Shown piece by piece: positions 34,156 through 42,460 of a stretch of DNA of 64,000 nucleotides. This stretch comes from DASXQK01 sp963724385 (GTDB lineage Bacteria; Pseudomonadota; Alphaproteobacteria; Dongiales; Dongiaceae). A program made the translations under genes and the position numbers. Where the stretch lies: positions 868,001 through 932,000 of the forward strand of contig CAVRUJ010000001.1 in NCBI GenBank assembly GCA_963724385.1, given 5' to 3'. The notes beneath the pieces are model-generated. The model ran no database searches. It saw only the letters and a program-made list of their open reading frames with translations, and was not told the DNA's origin. Position 1 is the stretch's first letter. Each line of letters starts with the position of its first letter.

Positions 34156-35931
34156 ATGATAAGCGTCACGGCAGTTCTGCTCGGGCTGGTGGTCTTGTTG
34201 ACGGTCGAGGGCGTGGCCCTCAGCCTCTACTTGGCCAGGACCGCCCGCGACCGGCGCGCGCTTGCCGACGCCGAGCGCGACTACCGCAGCATTTTCGACA
34301 ACGCGGTCGACGGCATCTACCGCTCGAGCCCCGAGGGGCGGCAGCTCAGGGCCAATCCGGCCCTGGTCCGCATGAACGGCTACGAAACCGAGGCGGAAAT
34401 GCTGCGCGCCGTCAACGATATCGGGTCCGAATGGTATGTAAGGCCCGGCCGCCGGGCCGAGTTCAAGCGCCTGCTGGAACGGGACGGCAAGGTCGAGAAC
34501 TTCAATTCCGAAATCTATCGCCACAAAACCCGCGAGCGGATCTGGATTTCGGAAAATGCCCGGCTGGTGCGCGACCAATACGGCGTGCCGCTCTTCTATG
34601 AAGGGACGGTTCGCGACATCACCCAGCAGCGCCAGACCGAACGCATGGCGCGGGAATTCCAAGGGCGCCTCGATCTGGCGCTCCACACTGCGCGAGCGGC
34701 CTTCTGGGAATCCCGGCCGCTGGAGGGCACTCACCGCCTGTCCGACAACTACTACGCCATGCTGGGCTACAGCCTGGAGGAGGCGCCGCGCGACCGGGCC
34801 GGATGGCTGGCACTGCTTCATCCCGATGACCGGGCCAAGGTCGATAACAACCAATCCATGGCGCCCTTAGACGATCGGGACCACGAATCCGAGTTCCGAA
34901 TCCGGGCGAAGGACGGAAGCTGGCATTGGCTGCTGAGCCGGTTCCGCGCCGTCGCCTTCGACGACCAAGGGCGGGCGACGCACATGCAGGGCATCGATTC
35001 CGACATCACCCAGCGCAAGCAGATCGAGCTGGCGGTGAAGCAGGCACGCGATCGGGAGCGGCTCTATCTCGACGTGGCCGGCGCGATCCTGGTCGTGCTC
35101 GACCGGGAGGCGCGCATCCAACTGTTGAACCGCCGGGGCTGCGAGGTCATCGGGATCAGCGAATCGGAAGCCTATGGGCGTGAATGGTTCGACGCCTTCT
35201 CGCCCGAGGCCGAGCGACAAAGCCAGCGCGCCAGCTTCCTCGGCTTCCTCGAAGGCAAGCTGGGGGAGGGCCAGGATATAGAGATGACTCTCACCACCAG
35301 AAGCGGCGAAGTCCGGCTGATCAGCTGGCGCGACCAACTATTGCGCGACGACCAGGGCGGGATCGTGGGCGCCATCAGCTCCGGCGAAGATATCACAGAG
35401 CGCCGGAAGCTCGAGGCCCAGCTGGCCCAGCTGGTAATCCGGGACGAACTCACCGGGGCTTTCAACCGACGCTATTTCCTCAGCCAAGCGCCGACCGAAA
35501 TCCAGCGCGCGCTGCGCTTCCACCACCCGCTGAGCTTCATGTTCCTCGACCTGGACTACTTCAAGACCATCAACGACACCTATGGCCATCCGGCCGGCGA
35601 CGAGGTCCTGAAGGCCTTCACCAAGCTTTGCCGCGAAACCTTGCGGCCTACCGATCTGTTCTGCCGCTACGGGGGCGACGAGTTCGCGGTCATGCTTCCG
35701 GAAACCGGAGCCGAGCAGGCAGCGAAAGTGGCCCAACGCCTTTCCCAGCTCATGGAAAAGGTCGAGCAGGCCGGCAACTCCCCCCTCAAGGGCCTGAGCG
35801 CCAGCATCGGCATCGCCCAGCTGCTGGGGGCCGACGACCGGCTGGAAGCGATCCTCGATCGCATCGACAAGGCCGCCTATCGGGCCAAGGAGGGCGGGCG
35901 GGGTCGAATCGAAGTCTGCCGCGAGATGTAG
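34156..35931 (+). CDS. Membrane PAS-PAS-PAS-GGDEF diguanylate cyclase
   Basis: A 591-residue protein with one N-terminal membrane helix (about 3-26, SVTAVLLGLVVLLTVEGVALSLYL). Three PAS domains follow at about 43-162, 170-290 and 300-422, the first two ending in RDITQQRQTE and SDITQRKQ. A GGDEF domain comes next: DELTGAFNRRYFL, FLDLDYFKTINDTYGH and RYGGDEFAVML (GGDEF at 506-510). An inhibitory I-site RxxD (Arg497-Asp500) sits 5 residues before GGDEF. It should make c-di-GMP from GTP with product feedback. With the HD-GYP regulator and the CNB-EAL protein, it gives three c-di-GMP enzymes in this window. Confidence 0.93.
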   Translation: MISVTAVLLGLVVLLTVEGVALSLYLARTARDRRALADAERDYRSIFDNAVDGIYRSSPEGRQLRANPALVRMNGYETEAEMLRAVNDIGSEWYVRPGRRAEFKRLLERDGKVENFNSEIYRHKTRERIWISENARLVRDQYGVPLFYEGTVRDITQQRQTERMAREFQGRLDLALHTARAAFWESRPLEGTHRLSDNYYAMLGYSLEEAPRDRAGWLALLHPDDRAKVDNNQSMAPLDDRDHESEFRIRAKDGSWHWLLSRFRAVAFDDQGRATHMQGIDSDITQRKQIELAVKQARDRERLYLDVAGAILVVLDREARIQLLNRRGCEVIGISESEAYGREWFDAFSPEAERQSQRASFLGFLEGKLGEGQDIEMTLTTRSGEVRLISWRDQLLRDDQGGIVGAISSGEDITERRKLEAQLAQLVIRDELTGAFNRRYFLSQAPTEIQRALRFHHPLSFMFLDLDYFKTINDTYGHPAGDEVLKAFTKLCRETLRPTDLFCRYGGDEFAVMLPETGAEQAAKVAQRLSQLMEKVEQAGNSPLKGLSASIGIAQLLGADDRLEAILDRIDKAAYRAKEGGRGRIEVCREM

Positions 35932-35973
35932 ACAGCCGCCCGCAGGTAATTTCGAACAAACGGCGAGGCAGCA

Positions 35974-37593
35974 ATGGACCGGGAAGACGATATTCACCGT
36001 CTGGCGGTGTTCACCAACTACGCTGAACGCCCCGCACCCATACCGGCTGGCAGCGCGCGCATCTGGTCTTACACCGACAAGCTTTCCTACGAGCCGGGCG
36101 AAACCGTACGCGTCCATGCCAGCACCACCGCGCCGAGTTTCGATGCGCTCGTAGTTCGCGATACCGCCGATCCCGAGACGGTCCTTGCCCTTCGTGCCAT
36201 CAAAGGGGCGCGCTATGAGACGCCGGGCGACTGCTCCGTCCGGGGCTGCGGCTGGCCCGTCGCGTTCGAATTCACGATTCCCGCCGATTGGCCCTCGGCC
36301 GCTTATCGCCTAACGACGAGCGCCGGCGCTTTTGCGGAACATCACCACCTGTTCATCGTCCGCCCGACCATGCAAGCGGCCAGCTGGGCGGAGCGGCGCC
36401 TGCTGCTCGTCGCCTCCACGGCGACATGGACCGCCTATAACGATTGGGGCGGTTCGAACCACTACGAGGGCATCACCGGGCCCGGGGGCAACCAATTCTC
36501 GCCGGTACTGAGCCTCGATCGGCCCTTGGCCCGCGGCTTCGCCCTGTTGCCGCCGCAAGCGCCTCGGGTGGCGTTGGCCGAGCGCCCGCCGGCGGGCGCC
36601 AGGCCGCGCTATCCCCATATGGAATGGGCCTATCGCAACGGCTACAGCAAGAAATATGCCTCCGCCGGCTGGGCCAGCTATGACCGGCATTTTGCCCATT
36701 GGGCCGAACGCGAAGGCTACGCCATCGACATCATCTGCCAGACAGACCTGCATTTCCGCTCTGCCCTGATCGACCGCTATCCTTGCCTCGTCTTCGTCGG
36801 CCATGACGAATACTGGTCCTGGGAGATGCGCGACGCCATCGATGCCTATGTCGAGAAGGGCGGGCGCGTCGCCCGCTTTGCCGGCAATTTCATGTGGCAG
36901 ATTCGCCTCGAGGACCAGGGCCGCCGGCAGGTCTGCTACAAGTACCGCGCCCGGGCCGAAGATCCGTTCCGTGGCGGCGACCGCGCCCATCGCGTGACCG
37001 ACAGCTGGGAAGCGCCGGAAGTCGGGCGGCCCGGCGCGCTGACCTTCGGGCTCAACGCCACCCGCGGGCTCTATGCCGGATGGGGTGGATGCGTGCCCCG
37101 GGGCGCGCGGGGTTTTCCCATCTATAGGCCGGAGCATTGGGCTTTCGCCGGCACCGGCCTCTACTACGGCGACATCCTGGGCGGCGAAAGCCACGTCTTC
37201 GGCTATGAGGTCGACGGGGTCGACTACGTGGTGCGGGGCGGGCTTGCTTACCCCTCGGGCGCCGAAGCAGTGCCGGAAGGCCTGGAGATCCTGGCCCTGG
37301 GCCTCTCGACCTTGGCCGAGGAAGGCGAAACGGCCCGCGAAGGCGAAGTCTTCATCGGCCTCGAGGACGCGGCCTTTGCCGCGCGCACGCTCGAAGGTCG
37401 GGACGATCCCGCAGCGATCGACCGGGTGAAGCGTGGATGCGGCATGATCGTTTCCTTCCGGCGCGGTCGCGGCGAGGTGTTCCATGCCGGATCCTGCGAA
37501 TGGGTGGCGGGCCTGATCCGGCGCGATGCCACGGTCATGCGGGTGACGCGCAATGTGCTCGAGCGGTTCCTGCGCGCTCGAGCAGACACATAG
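35974..37593 (+). CDS. N,N-dimethylformamidase large-subunit-like protein
   Basis: A 539-residue protein resembling the catalytic large subunit of N,N-dimethylformamidase, which hydrolyses DMF to dimethylamine and formate. An N-terminal jelly-roll-like part (IWSYTDKLSYEPGETVRVHAST, FEFTIPADWPSAAYRL, FIVRP) precedes the core with ATWTAYNDWGGSNHYEG, LVFVGHDEYWSWEMRDAID, RVARFAGNFMWQIRLE and FHAGSCEWVAGL. It is shorter than characterised large subunits, and no small-subunit gene is adjacent, so the true amide substrate may differ. The ATG is at 35974. It converges on the LysE-type gene with 5 bases between stops. Confidence 0.78.
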   Translation: MDREDDIHRLAVFTNYAERPAPIPAGSARIWSYTDKLSYEPGETVRVHASTTAPSFDALVVRDTADPETVLALRAIKGARYETPGDCSVRGCGWPVAFEFTIPADWPSAAYRLTTSAGAFAEHHHLFIVRPTMQAASWAERRLLLVASTATWTAYNDWGGSNHYEGITGPGGNQFSPVLSLDRPLARGFALLPPQAPRVALAERPPAGARPRYPHMEWAYRNGYSKKYASAGWASYDRHFAHWAEREGYAIDIICQTDLHFRSALIDRYPCLVFVGHDEYWSWEMRDAIDAYVEKGGRVARFAGNFMWQIRLEDQGRRQVCYKYRARAEDPFRGGDRAHRVTDSWEAPEVGRPGALTFGLNATRGLYAGWGGCVPRGARGFPIYRPEHWAFAGTGLYYGDILGGESHVFGYEVDGVDYVVRGGLAYPSGAEAVPEGLEILALGLSTLAEEGETAREGEVFIGLEDAAFAARTLEGRDDPAAIDRVKRGCGMIVSFRRGRGEVFHAGSCEWVAGLIRRDATVMRVTRNVLERFLRARADT

Positions 37594-37598
37594 CCGGC

Positions 37599-38225
37599 CT
37601 AGCCATGGCCGTGGCGCCAGGCCGCGGCGAGAAGCCCGGCACCGACGAGGAGCGAGCCGCCTACCCGGTTGACCGCCCGGCGCAGGCGGACTTGGCGGAT
37701 CCTTTGCCGCGCGGCAGCCGCCATGAAGGCATAGGCCGCGGTGTTCGCCGTGGCCAGGACGAGGAAGGTGATTTCGAAGATCGCCATCTGGGGCAGAAGC
37801 GGGCGCGCCGTATCGAGAAACTGCGGCAGGAAGGCGACGAAGAAGATGATGCTCTTGGGATTGAGGGCCGTCACCGCATAGGCGTGGAGGAAGATGCGCC
37901 GGCTCGTCGTCTCCGCCACCGGCTCTGCGCCGGCATCGCCGACCGGGGCCCGCCACAGGCGAATGCCCATGTAGATCAGATAGGCGGCACCGACCCATTT
38001 CAGCAGTGTGAAAATGGCCGCCGAGGTTGCCAGCAAGGCGCCGAGGCCCAGCAGCGAGGCGGTCATCGACGTGAAGTCGCCCAGCGCCACGCCGGCCACC
38101 GTGCCCGCCGTCGCCTTCCGGCCATGGCCGAGGGCATAGGAGACGACAAGCAGCACCGTCGGGCCCGGGATGGCCAGCAGAATGGCGGAAGCGGCGGCGA
38201 AGGCGAACCAGTGGTCGAACGACAT
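37599..38225 (-). CDS. LysE/RhtB-family amino-acid exporter
   Basis: A 208-residue membrane protein with about six hydrophobic segments. The signature AIPGPTVLLVVSYALGHGRK is at the N-terminus, then GVALGDFTSMTASLLGLGALL, LKWVGAAYLIYMGIRLWR, and ALNPKSIIFFVAFLPQF in the second half, all hallmarks of LysE/RhtB exporters. The ATG at 38225 has GGGAGA upstream, preferred over one at 38264. It probably exports an amino acid or analogue; the neighbouring arginine- and amine-related enzymes make a basic or modified amino acid possible. Confidence 0.9.
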   Translation of the reverse strand: MSFDHWFAFAAASAILLAIPGPTVLLVVSYALGHGRKATAGTVAGVALGDFTSMTASLLGLGALLATSAAIFTLLKWVGAAYLIYMGIRLWRAPVGDAGAEPVAETTSRRIFLHAYAVTALNPKSIIFFVAFLPQFLDTARPLLPQMAIFEITFLVLATANTAAYAFMAAAARQRIRQVRLRRAVNRVGGSLLVGAGLLAAAWRHGHG

Positions 38226-38381
38226 GCTGGATTCTCCCGAAATTGCGCGGGATTGATCCATCAATCGGGCAAGCTTGCAAGCCGCCAGCCGGGCCTCTCC
38301 CGAGCAAGCTCCGGTTTGCCAAGCAATTCAGTCTGATAGACTATGCCTTCGCGACCAATTCAGACGCCCAGGAGAAGCACC

Positions 38382-39314
38382 ATGACCCGCGCAACCCAAC
38401 GCAAGCCCGAACCCAAAAAGCCCGAACGACCGGCCGCCAAGGCCTCGCCGGACGGCAAGCCTTGGGGTGTCAATTCCGAATACGGGAAACTGCGCGACGT
38501 GCTGCTCTGCTCGCCCGAGAACTTCCGCTGGCTGCCCACAAGCTCCATCTCCAAAGCGACGCTCGCCAGCGGCGCCAAGTTCGACCGGCAGCTGGCGATG
38601 AAGCAGCATCGCGAGATGGTCCAGGCCTATGAAGATGCCGGTGTCGCGGTGCACTATCTCGAACCCGACGAGGCGCTGCCCTATCAGGTCTATGCCCGGG
38701 ATTCGAGCTTCATGACCCCCTGGGGCGCGGTCGTGACCCAGATGCACCAGTGGTGGCGGCGCGGCGAATACGCGCCGGTTGTGCGCTTCTACCAGTCCAA
38801 AGGAATCCCGATCTACAACATGGTCACCGCCTCGGCCATGGAGGGCGGCGACTTCGATGTCATCGAGCCCGGCACGGTGCTGATCGGCTATTGCGGCGAG
38901 CGGACGCAGGAACCGGCCGCGCGCCAAATTCAAGGTTGGCTCGCCAAGGAAGGCTGGGAAGTGCGGCTCGCCCCCATCGCCGAGCATTACGTGCATATCG
39001 ATCTCATGGTCTGCATGCTGGCCCACAAGCTGGCCGCCGTCTGCCTCGACACCACCGACGATTCGATCGTCGCCTGGCTGAAGTCCAAGAAGATCGAGAT
39101 CGTGCCGGTGAACTACCGCGACACCATGCTGCTCGGCTGCAACGTCATGTCCTTGGGCGACGGCAAGGTGATTTCGACATCTGAGAGCAAGGACCTGAAT
39201 GCCAGGCTCCGCGCCCGGGGCTTCACCGTCTACGATCCCGACGTCACCATGTTCACGCTCGGCGGCGGAGGGGTCCATTGCATGGCCCAGGCCCTGCGCC
39301 GGGATCCCGTCTGA
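38382..39314 (+). CDS. Dimethylarginine dimethylaminohydrolase/arginine-deiminase-family enzyme
   Basis: A 310-residue guanidino-group-modifying enzyme of the beta/alpha-propeller fold. It has GVNSEYGKLRDVLLCSPENF, the substrate-binding YARDSSFMTPWG, AMEGGDFDVIEPGTVLIG, the catalytic His region EHYVHIDLMVCML, and the nucleophile Cys near the C-terminus in GGGGVHCMAQAL. This is the DDAH/amidinotransferase arrangement. The ATG at 38382 has AGGAGA upstream; 13 extra upstream codons are unlikely. The extra N-terminal KPEPKKPERP segment is low complexity. It sits directly upstream of a flavin-dependent enzyme. A second family member lies at 62056-63066. Candidate substrates are methylarginine, arginine or another guanidine. 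Confidence 0.82.
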   Translation: MTRATQRKPEPKKPERPAAKASPDGKPWGVNSEYGKLRDVLLCSPENFRWLPTSSISKATLASGAKFDRQLAMKQHREMVQAYEDAGVAVHYLEPDEALPYQVYARDSSFMTPWGAVVTQMHQWWRRGEYAPVVRFYQSKGIPIYNMVTASAMEGGDFDVIEPGTVLIGYCGERTQEPAARQIQGWLAKEGWEVRLAPIAEHYVHIDLMVCMLAHKLAAVCLDTTDDSIVAWLKSKKIEIVPVNYRDTMLLGCNVMSLGDGKVISTSESKDLNARLRARGFTVYDPDVTMFTLGGGGVHCMAQALRRDPV

Positions 39315-39324
39315 GGTTCATGCC

Positions 39325-40287
39325 ATGGCCATCGAAACGGCGCTCACCAAGCTGCTGGGAATCCGTCATCCCGTCGTGCTGGCGCCCATGGGTGCTGTGT
39401 CTGGCGGCAGGCTAGCCGCCGCGGTCACCCGCGCCGGCGGGCTCGGCCTTCTGGGACCTGGCTATCTCGGCGCCGACTGGATCGACCGGGAGTTCGCCGC
39501 CGCAGGGAACACGGCCGTGGGCATCGGCTTTATCACTTGGCATATGGCCCGGCATCGCGAGCAGCTCGACACGGCGCTGGCCCATAAGCCGCGGGTGGTC
39601 ATGTTCTCCTTCGGCGATCTGGCCCCCTTCGTCCCGCTCGTCCGCGATTCAGGCGCCTTTAGCTTTGCCCAGGTCCAGGACCTTGCCGGAGCGGACGCGG
39701 CGGCCAAGGCCGGGGTCGACGTCATCGTCGCCCAGGGTGCCGAAGCCGGCGGGCACGGTGCCGGCCGCGGCACCTTCGCCCTCGTGCCGGCGATCGTCGA
39801 CGCGGTAGCGCCCATTCCGGTGCTGGCCGCGGGCGGCATCGCCGATGGGCGGGGGCTCGCTGCCGCCCTGATGCTGGGCGCGGCCGGCGGTCTCGTCGGC
39901 ACCCGCTTTTTCGCCTCGGAGGAGGCGCTCGGCCATTCGGCCGCCAAGCAGCGCCTGGTCGAAGGCAAGGGCGACGAAACCCTGCGCACGACCATATTCG
40001 ACACGGTGCGCAAGATCGACTGGCCCCAACCCTATACCGGCCGGGCGCTTGCCAATGAATTCAGCCGGCGCTGGCATGGGCGCGAGGAAACTTTGGCGGA
40101 TGCGATCGAGGCCGAGAACGAGCGCTACCTGCGGGCCGTCGAGATGGGCGACGTGGAGACCACGGTTGTCTGGGCGAGCGAGGCCATCGACCTCATCCGC
40201 TCCATCGAGCCCGCCGAGCAGATCCTGGAGGGCATCGTAAGCGGAGCGGAAACGGCGCTGAAGGCGGGGGCGGGAAGCGTCAAATAG
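39325..40287 (+). CDS. Nitronate monooxygenase-like flavoprotein
   Basis: A 320-residue FMN-dependent TIM-barrel protein of the 2-nitropropane dioxygenase/nitronate monooxygenase family. It shows TKLLGIRHPVVLAPMGAVSGG, LAAAVTRAGGLGLLGPGY, GVDVIVAQGAEAGGHG and PVLAAGGIADGRGLAAALMLGAAG, the last two being the phosphate- and FMN-binding loops. The ATG at 39325 has GAGG 8 bases upstream and lies 10 bases after the preceding stop, suggesting co-transcription. It may detoxify alkyl nitronates or act as an NAD(P)H quinone reductase; the substrate is not determined. Confidence 0.87.
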   Translation: MAIETALTKLLGIRHPVVLAPMGAVSGGRLAAAVTRAGGLGLLGPGYLGADWIDREFAAAGNTAVGIGFITWHMARHREQLDTALAHKPRVVMFSFGDLAPFVPLVRDSGAFSFAQVQDLAGADAAAKAGVDVIVAQGAEAGGHGAGRGTFALVPAIVDAVAPIPVLAAGGIADGRGLAAALMLGAAGGLVGTRFFASEEALGHSAAKQRLVEGKGDETLRTTIFDTVRKIDWPQPYTGRALANEFSRRWHGREETLADAIEAENERYLRAVEMGDVETTVVWASEAIDLIRSIEPAEQILEGIVSGAETALKAGAGSVK

Positions 40288-41233
40288 GCTTGGGCCGAGG
40301 CCCCGAGTCTTGCCGCGCGGAGAACTCCTGGCGACTGTCGCCGATCAATGTTTCGAACACGGCGGCGAGGTCTTGCTCGCCGAAACCTTGGGCCGCGGCC
40401 CGATCCATCAAGGCCTTTGCCGAAGTCAGAAACGCTGGATCGAGGCGATGGGAATTGGCGCAATCGATCACGTTGTCGAAGGCGCCGCGCCAGATGTTCA
40501 GCGTCGACTGCACATCCTCGTCATAGCGTCGCGCCATGCTCGCCTTCGCGAGGCGCTCCATCATGCCTGACATGACCGATTCCTTCAGCGACGGAAGAAT
40601 CAAGCCACGGGCATAGGTGTCGAGGGAAAGTCCCGCGCGCTGGCAGAGGGCGGCGCCGTAAAGGAAGGCCACCAAGGCCGGAAAAAGAAAGCTGTAGTAG
40701 GCACGCCCCATCTCAACGCCGGCGGCGTGATCCTCACCTACGTGGACGGGAGAACCGCCCATGGCTTGGAGAATCGGGATGACGGCCTCGAAAGCGCGGC
40801 GCGGGCCCCCATAGAGAACGCTGCATTGCCCGGCGCGCACGTCGGCCGGGTAGCCGGGGATCGTGCCCTTGAGGAGCGAGATTCCATTCTTGTCCGCCCA
40901 GGCGACAAGCTGCTTGAGTTCATCCGACTTGATGCTGGTGAGGTCGACGAGGGTCTTGTTTCGCAGGCTGCCGCCAAGCTCGCCGGCGAGGAGCGTGGTC
41001 TTGAGTGCCGCATAGTCGGCAAGGCAAACAACGAGGACATCGCAAAGAGTTGCGGCCTCGGACGCGGAACGCGCCAGCCTGGCGCCGGCCTTTTGGCATG
41101 GTTCAGCCTTGGCTGGCGTCCGGTTCCACACCGTCGTCTCGAACTTGCGGGCCAACAGGGCATCGGCGAGGGCGCTACCCATCTTGCCGAGGCCGATGAC
41201 GCCGACACTGACCTGCGCGTTCCCGTCAGCCAT
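40280..41233 (-). CDS. Imine-reductase-like/beta-hydroxyacid-type NAD(P) dehydrogenase
   Basis: A 317-residue protein with an N-terminal Rossmann domain (VSVGVIGLGKMGSALADALL, then TVWNRTPAKAEPC) and a helical C-terminal dimerisation domain. TVWNRT followed by CLADYAALKTTL and TLVDLTSIKSDEL is more like imine reductases than 3-hydroxyisobutyrate dehydrogenase, where a conserved catalytic Lys is expected. The Arg and Thr in NRT suggest NADPH preference. It is the last gene of a six-gene leftward operon starting at the M24 gene. Reduction of a cyclic or secondary imine produced by the upstream amine-oxidase pair would fit. It overlaps the flavoprotein at 39325 by 8 bases at the stops. Confidence 0.8.
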   Translation of the reverse strand: MADGNAQVSVGVIGLGKMGSALADALLARKFETTVWNRTPAKAEPCQKAGARLARSASEAATLCDVLVVCLADYAALKTTLLAGELGGSLRNKTLVDLTSIKSDELKQLVAWADKNGISLLKGTIPGYPADVRAGQCSVLYGGPRRAFEAVIPILQAMGGSPVHVGEDHAAGVEMGRAYYSFLFPALVAFLYGAALCQRAGLSLDTYARGLILPSLKESVMSGMMERLAKASMARRYDEDVQSTLNIWRGAFDNVIDCANSHRLDPAFLTSAKALMDRAAAQGFGEQDLAAVFETLIGDSRQEFSARQDSGPRPKPI

Positions 41234-41293
41234 GCGTGCGGGTCTCCCGATCCGCCGAGTTCCGATTGCAGGTTCGGAATGTAGACATGGAGG

Positions 41294-42460
41294 CTAGTGC
41301 TCGAATTTCGACAGCACCACGGCCGCTTCATGAATTGGCCGGCCGCGATCGAAGCGGTCAAGGGCGAAGGGTTTCATGCGCTCGTCGAGTTCGCCTTTGG
41401 CAATGGCCTTGGCCATCAGCGCCCCGGCGCCGGGCCCGCCAGCCCAGCCGTAAGACCAGCCGCCGCTGAACCACAGGCCCGGCAGGTCGGGATGCTCACC
41501 CATGAGCGGGCCGAAATCGGGCGTGATGTGAAGCATGCCGGCCCAATGGCGCAGGATGCGCAAGTTTGCCAGCTGGGGCAGCAGATCCAGATAGACCTTG
41601 GCCGTGCCGGTCATGACCGGCAGATCGACCTTGAGCGACATGCGCGGGCGCTCGGGCACGTCGATGCCGCCGACGATCTCGCCGCGCGCGGTCTGATGCA
41701 GATAGACAAGGCGGTCGATAAGGGCAAGGGCCGGCCGGATCAGCGGGCGCACGGGTTCCAGCGCCATGGCCTCGATGCGCATGCCGAAGCCGGCGAGCTT
41801 GACCCCGGCCAGTTCGGCGACCTGGACATTGTGGGCGCCGGCCGCGATCAGGACGGTGTCTGCCGCGATCCGGCGGTCACCGTGGAGTACCGCCGAAATG
41901 CGGCCGTTGGAGCGCTCGAATCCGGTGACGGCGGTGCGATAGCGGACATCGACGCCGCGCTCCCGGCAGGCGGCGAGAAGGGCCTTCATGGCCGCGTGAT
42001 GGGGCGCCACGCCGCCATCCTGCAAGTGGAGCGCGCGACGGACCTTGCGCCGGTCGAGAGCCGGCAGCAGGCGGGTCAGCTCCGCCTCGGACGGGATTTT
42101 CGAGCGCACGCCATGGTCCCGATGGACCGGGAGCGCGGCCTCGAACAGGTCCGCCGTCCTCTCGGTCTCGGCGATCATCGTGTAGCCTCGCCGGGAGAAC
42201 ATGACGTTGTGGCCGAGCCGGCGGGAAAGGCCGTCCCATTGCTGGTTCGAAAAGGCGAAGAACCGTGTCCATTCAGGTGTGGAAAATCCGCCGCGGATCA
42301 AGCCGCCGTTGCGTCCCGACGCCCCTCCCTGCCAGTAGCCGGCATCCAATACCAGCAGGTCGCGCAAGCCCATGTCGGCCAGGTTGAAGGCCGTGGCGAG
42401 GCCGTGCATGCCGCCGCCGAGGATCAGCACCGAGGCGCGCTCGGGAAGATCGGCGCTCAT
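41294..42460 (-). CDS. FAD-dependent amine oxidase, sarcosine/opine oxidase beta-type
   Basis: A 388-residue DAO-fold flavoprotein. It has an N-terminal dinucleotide-binding VLILGGGMHGLATAFNLAD, LLVLDAGYWQGGASGRNGGLIRGG, VLIAAGAHNVQVAELAG and the C-terminal FAD loop LPGLWFSGGWSYGWAGGPGAG. This matches the beta subunit of heterotetrameric sarcosine oxidase and the B subunit of opine or cyanide-forming oxidases. The ATG at 42460 overlaps the stop of the alpha-like gene as ATGA, so a two-subunit enzyme is very likely. It should oxidise an N-substituted amino acid. Confidence 0.9.
   Translation of the reverse strand: MSADLPERASVLILGGGMHGLATAFNLADMGLRDLLVLDAGYWQGGASGRNGGLIRGGFSTPEWTRFFAFSNQQWDGLSRRLGHNVMFSRRGYTMIAETERTADLFEAALPVHRDHGVRSKIPSEAELTRLLPALDRRKVRRALHLQDGGVAPHHAAMKALLAACRERGVDVRYRTAVTGFERSNGRISAVLHGDRRIAADTVLIAAGAHNVQVAELAGVKLAGFGMRIEAMALEPVRPLIRPALALIDRLVYLHQTARGEIVGGIDVPERPRMSLKVDLPVMTGTAKVYLDLLPQLANLRILRHWAGMLHITPDFGPLMGEHPDLPGLWFSGGWSYGWAGGPGAGALMAKAIAKGELDERMKPFALDRFDRGRPIHEAAVVLSKFEH

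Noticed and set aside
36310..38322. A 670-codon minus-strand frame spanning the dimethylformamidase-like and LysE genes
   Set aside because: It crosses two well-supported genes in another frame; high GC lengthens spurious frames and no family motif is present.
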